A stretch of DNA of 64,000 nucleotides, from NCBI GenBank assembly GCA_013397695.1, contig VYZI01000119.1:1860303-1924302 (forward strand), read 5' to 3'. The DNA is from Centropus unirufus. Lineage: Eukaryota; Chordata; Aves; Cuculiformes; Centropidae. The notes beneath the pieces were generated by a model, which saw only the letters and a list, made by a program, of their open reading frames with translations, made no database searches and was not told where the DNA came from. Of this stretch, positions 51,101 through 63,100 are shown in pieces. Within the stretch, counting starts at the first letter, position 1, and each line of letters begins with the position of its first letter. A program made the position numbers and the translations under genes.

Positions 51101-54100
51101 GCTGGGGGAGAAGGTGCAAAAATAAAATTAATCCAGCAACACCCCCATGCTTCAATTTTCTGGGTTTTTTTTTTAATTATTTGAGTAACTTAGAGACTAC
51201 TCCTTCAGTTCTCAGAGACATCTGGATATTTCATTCTCGTAGGACCACGGGGTTTGCCTTCCACAGTCCAGGCCTTCTACCCTACAGACAGAACCCTTAA
51301 AAAATAGGTCAGGGCTTTATATGCATTGCTACTTCAGTGAGTACATTAACAGACTGAAGGTATAGGTCATTATTAAATAAAAACGCCCATGTGTTGCACC
51401 AACTTAGCTAAGCCAATTAAAATCATATATTTTGAAAAACCCTGAGCTGCTTAATTGATCAGTAAAAAAATCCACACGGAACAAAGATGGTAAAGAAAAA
51501 ATCACCAATAGAGAAGCCCTTTAGATACTTATCTGCTCCTAAAGGTCTATTTTACTCAAACTTCTATCTGAGGCAGTTCAGTATTTTTCACTCTACAGCC
51601 TATATCGGAAATCACTGGCACTGAAGATAGCAAAGAGCTACATATAGTCAAAAGTCCTGCATGTCCAAATATGTCATGAAATTCTGACGCTTTTGAGAAC
51701 GCACAAAATAAAAAAAGAGTTCTATTTAACGTTTTGAAACTAAATCACTGAAAATGTGGCGATTTTTTTTTTTAACTAATGAAGTATCTTGCCATTTCTA
51801 CAAGGTGGGAACAGTAGCGTTCCCTCCTTTAGGTCTGCATGTGTGTCAAGTGACCGCTAGGAATCAAACATTTCTCACCGAGTTTTTCTGTAGACAGTAA
51901 TGAAAAAGGACATTTGAAAGACTACTATTTCTATCAACTACAAAGCTTCCAATTTTTATTTTGCATCTCAAACACCGTTTTCAATCACACCGTTAATGCC
52001 CACAATTATGTTAACATAGGCAGTATTCAAACTCAAAATTAGAATTCTTAACTTACCTATAAATATATCCATCACTCCATGAAGATACTCAGGCTTGTTT
52101 TTATATTTAGCAGAAAGTCTCTTGAAATAAGATGCCAATCAATCCACTATAAAACTGCATCTTGTTTTGCAAGCTTACATATTCCTTGTCAAGATAAGCT
52201 TCATTCTTTTTCATGCCAACAGCAGAAAACAGGTTTTTTTTCAAGTTGCAGAACTACCTCATCACTTTGAAAATCAGATCTGAAAAGGCTAAATACCTCA
52301 TTTAATCCTACCTCTGAGCAACAGACCTACAAAGCAACTCACTTTATGAAGTGCAGCAGCAGATCTGTGACAAACTTGGCAGATTTGACAATAGGACTTC
52401 CAGGTTCATTGAACGTGCGCGTGTTGTGCTCTATGTACCGGACCTCCCACATCAACGAAGAAAGGCGCCTGTGTACGACACAGGGGAAAGGAGAGGGACA
52501 ACAGCCTTCATTTCTGGTAATGTATATAAAACAGGAGTAAAGCCTTACATCCCTCTCTTCCCAAGTATTATCCCACTCAAAATTTTTTTTTTTTTAACAC
52601 TAAATCAGAAAAGATGCACGCCTCAGTGCGTTGTCCTATGTGACCAGCAGAAGGGAATTTACACAAATGGCTTTAAGAATATACAGCTGATGTTCCTCAG
52701 GAAAATCCAATTTTAATTATTTCTTTACAATACACATAACCTACGCTGTAGCACCTCTTAATTCACAGCTGAGGATTAACTAAACAGTAGTAAAAAAATT
52801 ATTAAAAGTATCCATTTTTTCTGACAGAAAACAAATTCCTCACATAGTTCTGATTTAATGACCTAACTACAGAATAGCCCCATTATGAAAAGTGACACAC
52901 AAAAGCAAAAACCACTGAAAAAAATTAAGATGAAAAAAATAAAATTTCAAAGAAAAACTGAGAGCATAGAAGTCACAAAGATATACAATTTTCTATTGTC
53001 ATCCTAGTAAAACAATGAGAAGAAATGCTGCACAAGCGTTTTGTAGAGTGAAACGCAATCATTTACAGTATTAGTGTAGCGTAAGTGTTTAGATGCACTT
53101 TAATCATGTTTATGGGTCCAGCATTTACTGTACAACTAGTGGCTAGGAAAGATTGCATTTTTTTCTGGTTTGTTTTGCATTTTCACAGCACCTACAGGCA
53201 TGCCAAGACTTCTGGTTCAGAAGAGAAAAAATATATTTTAAGATTTGCCTCATGAAAAGCTACCAAAAATAACAAGTGATCTGAACAATCCCTCCTGCAG
53301 AAAAAAGAAAAAAAAATATCGCTGGAAAACAACACAAAATGGTTCATTATTCGCTACCTGTGCCCTGACAATACTAGAAGCTCTGGAGAACAGATTTATT
53401 GAAGAAGGAATGCTGATTACAAAAAAAAAATAAACCACAAAAAAAATCTGCTTGCTCCTTTGACAAGAGAAACGAAACCCAGGCAAGAAGTCCTCACCAC
53501 TCCTGATTGCAAAGCCATCCATCGTAGAAGTGAAATTTGGATTACCACATATGCCACAATGCACATGGGACAATCAAGGTACATTATTGCAATACGGAGT
53601 ATAAAAAATGGAGTTTTTTGAAAATTAAAAACTTATTTTAATTCATAATTCAATCATCTGTTAGTAAGCATAAAGTACTACAAATTAACTTTGCAATTTG
53701 GCCCCATATCAAATTCTATTCGTGTTTATTAGAAACAAGTGTTAGAACATCACTGATTTTCAAGCCAGAAATATCTCAAGAACCAAAGGAAACAACAGGA
53801 ATAAACAATACTCTTCCATAGACGTGCATTAGGGCAAAAATACTTGAAATATTTCTAAGGTTTCTCTTATTAAAAAAACAGATATAAAAAAAATAGAGTG
53901 GAAAACTTAATCTTTTTGACTAAAAGCCATTGCACTGATCTAGTCTGCCATCCTGCAATTTGAATCTCACACGGTACAATTTATTTGCATAAGCAGGATT
54001 CTAGATGCCACATAATTCTAAACCACATATCAGAAAGGACATGTTATATCTGTTTTTAAGTTTTATAAAATGTAAACCTAGATCAACGAGAGAAGGCTAA

Positions 54101-57100
54101 GAGCTACCAAAATATGGTTGGCAGTAACAGGAACTTCCGCCTTGGATCTAACCTGTAAAATCTGCTTTCCAGTCTTTGTTTAATGGTGCTGAGGTCTGTG
54201 GGATACGCCACAACAGTGCAATACATCGGGTAAGCCTGGAGATCCACAGGTGCCACAAATGCAGAAGCAATATCTAGATGGAATGAGAAAAAAAGGAAAA
54301 CAAAAAAAAATGACAAAGTTGTACACCACAAAAGTCCCTTAGGAGTCTCACAATTGCCCTCCCGCAACAAATGCTATTTCTTCATCTTTGAAATGCGCAG
54401 CACTTTGCCCAAAATGGCAATAACTGCCACAGATATTCCAAACAATTTGTGATATTCTGCATATCAAAGCGCTTGCTGGGTGTGTGCTCCAAGGACACTC
54501 ACTGCAGTGACTGCCCATCCTGCTGCGCATGAAGACTCCTCAGGGGCACGGCAAGCGTGTGCAAAATACCCATTTAAATCTGCTTTTCCAATATGTGCCA
54601 TTTATACATATATGAAGCCCTGCAACTCAGTGTTGTTATTTAAAACACAGGCTCATCTCATTTGCTTTTAAATTGCCATTTTCCTGTTTTCCAAAGCAAC
54701 GCATTACATCCTAAGCACAAATTCACAGTACTATTTCAATCTCATTAAGGTACGAGCAAAATTCACACTCAAAATAATACAGAAACACAACCTCGTGGCC
54801 CTCCCCAGCACCAAAGGAGCATTCTAAACCCCCATCTCCCACAATGCTGGAAGGCTGCTGAGCAATTTAAGCCAGTGCACCTATACAAACTTGGGTTTTT
54901 TCCCTCCTGTGCTTAGAGGCACGAGTGCTTAGACGCATCAGTCTAACATTTCATACCTCCAGGGAAAGTACCGTAACACAAAAATAAAAACACATTTAAA
55001 GTTTCTCCCGCAAGTCTCTGAAAACAGAAAATACGTTGCTGCTAAACAGACTGCTCTTCTTCTAAAAGCTGTTTACTTACTATTACGAAATGTTCTCGCA
55101 ACTGCTCCTTGTACCAATCTGCACCACAGATGCTGTGCTTAAATCCCAACCTAAGCAGCACGCCACACAATGTAACGCGAAAGGTGAAGCCATTACTCTT
55201 AGATGGCAGAGTGAAAACACCCAAAATGTCATCTCCTCATTAGATTCTTAATGCAACTCTAATTTGAGTCAAAACTGTGTGGAAGTTTTGTTTCTTTCAG
55301 AAGCAGACGGAAGCTTCTTAGGTAGTACTTGAAGAGCTAAGTTTTCTGGCCTTTTTTTTGAAGCAGAAGTGCCTTACCTTGCGTCAAGCACTAAAAAAAA
55401 AAAATCAGTTGTAAGAAGTTATCTGTGACAACTTACATATTTACGGCCATTGTTACCCCCAAATCAACTGCTGACTTAACACAGCGCTCCTCACAAGACA
55501 CACAGAAGACTTGTGAGCCAGCCTGCATTCTCCACCTCGGGCACCCATCCTTGATCCTGGAAGTGCTGCAGTGGTGCATTAAATGTTTTAACCACTACCT
55601 GCCCAGGAGCTGCCTGTAAAGAGTAACTGCTCTGCTACCAAATAGCAAGCGGCTTCTCATAATAAGGGAATTGGTCACTTTTTGCTCAACATTTTGCGTA
55701 ACAAAGGCAGCGTGAGTGACAAGATGTGAATCAGAAAGGGCCAATACAGGGGAAACCTACACATAAATACATGCTTAGAGAATGGATACCCGAGATTCTG
55801 GTAGCTAATGTAAAAAAAAAAAATCAAGTCCTTGTTTTTAGCACATAACCAGGCCCCCCGGCACATGTCAGATTATTTATCAAAAAGCAAGAGTCACATT
55901 TGAAAACAGTAGAAAACTTAGGGGTTTTATCTACTCACTATATGAAAAATTTAAAAATGTGCAATAAGAAGGTTTTTTCCCGTTTATCAAGAGCTAAAAG
56001 GTGCTTTTTATCACATTCATTCTGGTAATATGAGAAGTATACGAGCGTAATCTGAAAAAAATTAACACAAAAGCGTATTTTGAATTGTTCAGGATTTACC
56101 TAGAGTCATGAGTTGGTTTATCCCAGCAATAATTCTGTCACACTCCTCGTCTCGGGTCCTGGAACCCCACTCTCCATCCAGTGGTTTGTAGAGCAGTGTT
56201 CTACGTTCATCATCTGTTAAAGGAACACTAGTTCCGAGTTCTTCTGGAAATACAGCTAGAACGTAACATGAAAACTAAATAAAAAATAAATCTTTGTATC
56301 TTGCGTAAGACATATACCCATAGCTTAAAGATATGCATCATTTTACTAACAAAAAAAAAAAAAAAGCACAGCTCTTGATTTGCTCAAAGACATTTTGGAG
56401 TTGAAAGTCCATTGGGCTTTTTTTTGTTTGCTTTTGTTTAGTTTTGTTTTTTTTTAACCAAAATTCCAGGTAATTAATTATTCTAGTAATGAGCAGTCAA
56501 TGATTTTCAGATGGGAGTTTAAGATAATGATTTTGAGGTTGAAGCTAAACATTCTCCAAGCAGTGGATCTACCTTGTCACAGACGTTGAGGTCAAATGCT
56601 AAAAGCAGAGTTGAGGATCAAATTAGAAGCTCCACCACCCTAGCATTCTTGAGGATCTACTAAGCTTTAACAATTCGTAACGTAACAGCAGACTTTCACA
56701 GTAAATGAGATTGTTCCAGATTTTTAGGAGCAAAGTGCCCCTCTAGCTTTTTTTCTTAAAAAAAAAAGGAAGGTGAAACACAAGTCTGTGTTTGTGGATA
56801 CAGCAAGAAAGTCAGGTTAAGGTTTGGCAACCTGCCTATTTTAATTCATTACTTCAGTTATAACTTTTCTATTTTACTTATGATGAAGAGGTACCCACCA
56901 AAAGAGGGGATGAATCAAAACAAAAAGTCAAAGAGAATACATCTACAACTTAAAAGAATTACTTGCTCTTATTTATGAGTGACTACATTATCAAATGTTT
57001 CCCAGAAAAAAAACAAGGAAAAACGCTGATTCTACTTCATTCTAACCAAAATTAAGTTTTTCTTGAAGACTTTCTAAGTGAGGAAACAAGAAATACTATG

Positions 57101-60100
57101 GTCTTGTCTGCAAACAGCGCCCATGCTACGCTGTCCACTCTGCAGCACGCCTGCCTGCCACACGTGCCGGGCCAGTCAGGGAGCAAACGTTACTGGTATC
57201 GAACAGGTTTAGTTTCAAACCTCCCTAACTGTACAAAAAGCTAACTTTAAGTGCCCATTATCTGTTGTAATTTTCTGTGACATTTCTACTTCCAACATAC
57301 ACTTAGTTTGCCTAAATATGGCTGTTCTTTCACAGTTTGGTTATCTTGACCTGCTTTAGGTTTAATAATTGATGTAAGGAAATTCTTCAAAGGCAACTGG
57401 TTTGCAGTCCTTACCTCCACTCCCCACAATAAAGAGGATTATTTGGGTAAAACCATGCAACATTTTTTTTCTTCTTTAAAGACACTCAAAGCAAATTACA
57501 TTATTAGTGTACCATACCATTACTTGGTATCAGCTCCATGTCCCAAGGGCTCATCTTCTCAGTATCACCATTGTCCCAGCTTAAAAATAACCACATTTAA
57601 ATTATCTACTAATACTGCTTTGACAATATAATTATTTAATGTTTGTAACATTACTTATTTATATACCACAGTGCGCTATAATAAACTGGTACGGTGAGAT
57701 GCATAACTGAAATTAATAAAAGCGAAAGTTGCTCAGCCAGCACTTCAAATGAAATAATTTAAAAACAAAGACAGAAGATAAATTCGCTAACCAGACATTG
57801 TAGCACTGAAATAAGCTATCAGGATAATCGGGCTGAAGAGGTTCCTGGCTTTCAATTGTCCCAAACCACCAAGCATCGTCTATCACAGACCTGAAGCGAT
57901 CACCTAGGTAAGAACACAAAATAGTTTCATCAAAACAAGGCACCTTACTCCTCCCACAAAAAGCAGTTTTTAGATACCTTTGGCTTACTCTTGTATAGAG
58001 AAAACCCTTGGAACACCTGAAGTTTCACAATAGGCAAACACGAATCATACTCAGGTTTTAAAAAAAGGTTAAATTCTTTCTAAAGGCTGTGTTTAAACCA
58101 AAACGGAGGTTAACGTGGCATTAAAAATCAAATGGTTTACAAATCTGTATTTTCTTTATGAATTTATTTCTTAGGCAAAGGCAAGATATTTCAATGCTGT
58201 AACTTAAAGACTCAAATCTAATTGCTTTAAACACTGCAAACACTTAGAAATCTGAGAAGCAGACACTTTTGTATAGGGAATATTTTCCATGCTGCTGAGC
58301 TCCTCCCCCTTAGGTTTTGAAGGGCTTTTTCAGCTACCCAAGAGTAACTCAGAGGTTCACTCCCTTCACTACTCTGGCAACGTGACTGATTACAGAACAA
58401 AATTTATTAAAGCTTCTTCTAAAGGTTAGCACGGTAATTTACTCTGACTTGAAATGGTTTTACTACTGCAAAGCATTCACCTGGCTGAGAAAAAAGGTCA
58501 GAAGTGTTATAAAACAAGAAATTACACATGAGAACACGTGTACTCCAAATTCACCATAAATTCTACCATTTTCCATAACATACGTCACATAATTTAGAAG
58601 CAATTTGTAAGGAAGTATTCAGCTCCCTCAAAACAAGAATGAATGTAACTGAAGTCAGATTCCAAGAACCGTACATTTTTTCCATGTGATTTGTACACAC
58701 GCTCTCTCAACTGCTGCAATGTTTGTTCTCTTTCAATACGTCCACACTCTGCCTGAATGTTTGCTGTCATTGTCTGAATTAATAGGAAATATGTTCTCAA
58801 GAATGTTCTGCTTTCTTTACTGCAGTATTTTTTAAAAAATTAATGGATTGGAAGTAATTCTAGGACAATTACAAAGCTCCCATCAATAGTTCTAATTGTG
58901 CTGAACATAACAGAAGCAAGCATGCTAGAAATGCCTGAAATGGAAGATCAAAAACGTAAAAGAGCCAAGGCTTTGTTGTAAAGGAATAAATTATTCTGAA
59001 GAGCTCGTTAGTACAGCCTCCCAATACAACATCCCCTCGCGAACAGTGTTACAAAGAAATGGACATGGGGGCAACTTCTGAGTGTTTTCATGGGGCGAAA
59101 CATTAAGCAGATCAAAATCGCTTAAAAGAGTGCACACTGCCAGCCACTTCGGATTCCTCAAGAGCCACAGCATTCTTATGGACAGGATAGCAATGCAGAA
59201 AACAACATGAGTGAAAGAACTCCCGTGAGACCCCACCTGGAGCACTGTGTCCCGTTCTGGAATCCCCAACTTAAGAAGGATATGGAACTGTTGGAATGGG
59301 TCCAGAGGAGGCTATGGAGATCAAAATGCTGGAGCACCTCTGCTATGAGGACACACTGAGAGAGTTGGGGTTGTTCAGCTTGGAGAAGAGGGGGCTCCAG
59401 AGAGACCTTATTAATGGCCCTCCAGTACCTGAAGGGAGTTGCAGGAAAGCTGGGGAAGGACTTCTTACAAGGGTGTGTAGTGATAGCGTAAGGGGAAATG
59501 GCTTTAAATTGGAGAGAGGAAGATTTAGACTAGACATCAAGAGTAAGTTCTTCATGATGAGGGCAGGGAGGCACTGGCACAGGCTGCCCAGGGAAGCTGC
59601 GGATGTCACTTCCCTGAAGGTGTCCAAGGCCAGGTTGGATGAGGCTTTGAGCACTCTGACCTAGGGGAGGCTGGAACTGGATGATCTTTAAAGTCCCTTC
59701 CAACCCAAACCATTCTACGATTCCAATAAGCCGCGCCCAGAACAATCTCCTGAATCCCTATTTTTTCAGCGCCCTCTGTTACCTCCCCTACACTGACAGC
59801 AGACCAAAAGTTCTCATTAGAACAAGAATTTAGCATAGTTTTCCACAATTGTGTATCACCACGTAACGTTAGCTTGAGGAAGATATTAAAGTTATGGTGA
59901 ACTTAACACAGCTACTATGTAAGAGACAGGTACCCATAACTAAGACACAGGAAAAGCTGCAGGAATCCCACTGAAATAGCTTTTAGTCCTCTAGTTCAAC
60001 TACAGCGAGAAAAAGAAATGCAGTCAATAGGATCAGAGTAGAAATAAGAACCTGTCACTTTTCCGACTTTATTAGACCGTTCTCTGTGAATGGACTCATA

Positions 60101-63100
60101 CTTTAATAACCATTTCATATAAAAAAATATAAGTACCACAGAGAAGCAAGTATTATTCCCTAAAAGAAATGAAACCCAAACAACAAAAACAGACCACAAA
60201 ACACCAAATAAAAACCCCATCAAAGCACCAAGAATTGTTCTTGGTTGAAAGATCAATGTTTTAACGCCTTAAAGTGGAGTCAGAAAATTTATCATCCAGG
60301 GACTCTCCAACTAGCAGCAATAAAAAAACCCATTGATTTTTAGGCTAAATGCAAGAAATAGAAAAATACAAAAAGATAGTAACAGCAGCCCTGAGAAGAC
60401 AAACCAGCAACTGCACGACATGAAAAAAATACCTGTTTGCTAATGAAGAGCATGGTGAAACTTTAGAATACTTGAGTGTGTCAGACAAATCCTGCTTATT
60501 TCAGATTCAATTAAATCAATTTGATTCAATTCACGGTTAAATAGTCGGGAACAGTTTCATGTACAGTCCTAAGGCATCTCTCCCTGTCATAGTAGAAAAT
60601 ACGATCTACTTTCAAGGAACAATTTTGTACTGTGTTCCATGCTGCAATGGAACAGCATACAATTTGTTCCAAGTAGATAAGCATGAAAAATAGCCAAGCT
60701 GTCAGCAAGGAGAGCAGGGGAGCACTCTGGAAGGCTCCTGGAAAAGCTGCAACAGTTGTAACAGCAGTGTCCTGGCTCCCTCTGCTTTAGCATTTCGTAT
60801 GGTCTCAAAAGAGATGATTTTGCCACCCAAAAGAACAGAAGAATGAACTCTACTTGTCTGAGTTACAAGCTGGTATTAGACATTAGTAGACACTGTTGAC
60901 ACTGAAGGGTGGATAAGAAAGAGTTTCTGGCACTTTAGGTACGTCTTGTGTAGCTCCAATTCCTTACACACTGCAAGTTTCTAGAAATACAGTTACCAGC
61001 CCAGGAAGGAGATGCCACCTGCGCTCATAGTCTCACCAGCAGCAAGGGCAACATGTCCATGTCCCTCCTCTACTGTGGATTTCTACCACGGTGGTTGGAC
61101 AATGACTCCTGGCTGGGGCTGTTCACAGACAAGGTACAGCAGTCGTTCTACCACTGCTGCTGTGACCTTGTGGGAAAACATTTATGGACAAAGAGGATAA
61201 GACCACAGATCTATAAACCATAAGGCAAGAGCAAAGCTTGGTGACCTCTTAGTAGCTGTTGACCAATCTTGTCTCTTTGAGGACCTTTAAACTGAAATGA
61301 TGTTTAAAAAAGAAATCGAGGCTTTCATTTCCTATTGAATCAGAAGCCCAAGGTCTTTATTAAATTCCCTACAGAATTGAAGACTGGGTGTCTTTTCCAA
61401 CAACCCAATGTAAAGCATGAGGTGACATGGAACTTATTAATATGGCACCATGTAATTTATACATTCACTGCTAAGGCACACATCCTATGCAAGGATACAT
61501 TAACGTACATCAGAAGACAAGAGACGAGTTAATCTTTCCTGGCAGAAAAATCAGGTGAGAAACAATAATAATTAAAAAAAGCTTTTAACATCCAGCTGTG
61601 CCACTTCTTCGGGTTACTTAGCTACAGTGAACCTGGAAGAGGACAGCGTGTTGAAAATGGCAAATACAAAATAAGGAGGCACCGTTATTTGCAAAAACTT
61701 CAGTTTTATCATTTGTTTCCACACAGGCAGAGACATCATCACATTCTTTTTAAAATCTTCCCTTCCCCTACATGACGCTTTTGCCTGAATTGACAAGAAA
61801 TCCTAGCAAGTCAGCTGTGTATATGCTAGCCATGGCTCCTGAAAGAAAGAACTGCAGAAACTGAGCTAGTAGTGTAATCGCAGCTACTTCACAGAAAGTG
61901 TGTTTAACATTGAGATCTGCTTTAAAAAAAAAAAAAATATATAGAAATTTCTCTCTTGGAGAACAGAGTTCATCCTGAACTCTGAAGAATGAGTAATACT
62001 TGCTGAGGTTTTAAGTTTCAGGGACAATCTAAGGCTGTTATGAATCAGAACACATGTATTTCCCAACCTCCGGAAAAAAACACCCAACACATTTGAGGAT
62101 CGTTTTGTCACACTGCAGTTTTCTCACTCCCTAGAGTTAGATATCGTAGCTGAAAGGTGATCTCTCTTATCTTCCTCCAGTATTCCACACTTGGACATAA
62201 CTAAGCACAGGCAAAGTAAAACCAATCCAAAACATTCCCTCACCCAGCAGTTATTTATAATTACATACACTTCAATTAAGCTAAACTATATCATGTTTAG
62301 AACAGAATTCAATTAAAAAGATAACAGAAAGGCATTAACTTTGTACAATCTAGAGATGATAAATCGATGGAGAAGGCGTTTCCAATATCTCCAGCAGGAA
62401 TTCCAGAAACTGGGGGGACCCCCCCAAATGAACTTCTAGCAGCAATGAAGTTGCAAGAGGGCCTTCAGTCCAAATCAGAAGAGAAGCAATATATAGGCTA
62501 CAAGTTATCAGCTACCAATAAACACCGTATTTCTAAAAACTGCTCTCAATTCCTCTGTGCAAATGCAACTGAGGTTTCTATTTTTTTGCCCTTTCTTTTA
62601 CAGCTCTCCTTCTGTATTTTGTTTGCCTGCTGTAGTTACAGATAAGAACGAAGTAGGACTCCACATCCAGATGCAGAGAGGGCTTGTGCTCCGATTTCAG
62701 CACGCCATCAGGATTTATTTACCGTAACTTATTAAAAAGTTATCATGAAAATAGGCAGACCAAACTCCCCAGACAACTCACCTATATTCCATCGCCTATG
62801 TTTTGCATCATCAAACTGCTGCCTCAAAACTAGGAAGTCTATGACATCTGGCATATCATGGTACCTAATTAGAACAGAACACACAACTATTAAGCAATAA
62901 AACAGCAAAAGCATAAAGTAAAGCACTTGTATAAAAAAATAACACTTTGAATTCAACACTTCAAAAGCAAAAGCTCAAGTCACAACCAACATGAATGGTA
63001 TCTTAACATTCAACCTCAGCCTCCCGCTCTCCCACAGGAAAACCTCCAATTCCACTATAATATTGCTTTCCTTACTTCATGGTGAAGGATCCTCCAGTTA

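Noticed and set aside
55042..55224. Minus frame with GADWYKEQLREHFVIVS in a PHIP intron, followed by a good GTAAGT donor
   Set aside because: PHIP exons 56100 and 54153 join directly in frame, and I recognise no family; one donor-like site is weak evidence.
59296..59664. 122-codon plus frame and 103-codon minus frame at 59343-59654
   Set aside because: Both lie wholly in the CR1 3' fragment and are shadows of repeat sequence, not reverse transcriptase or host genes.
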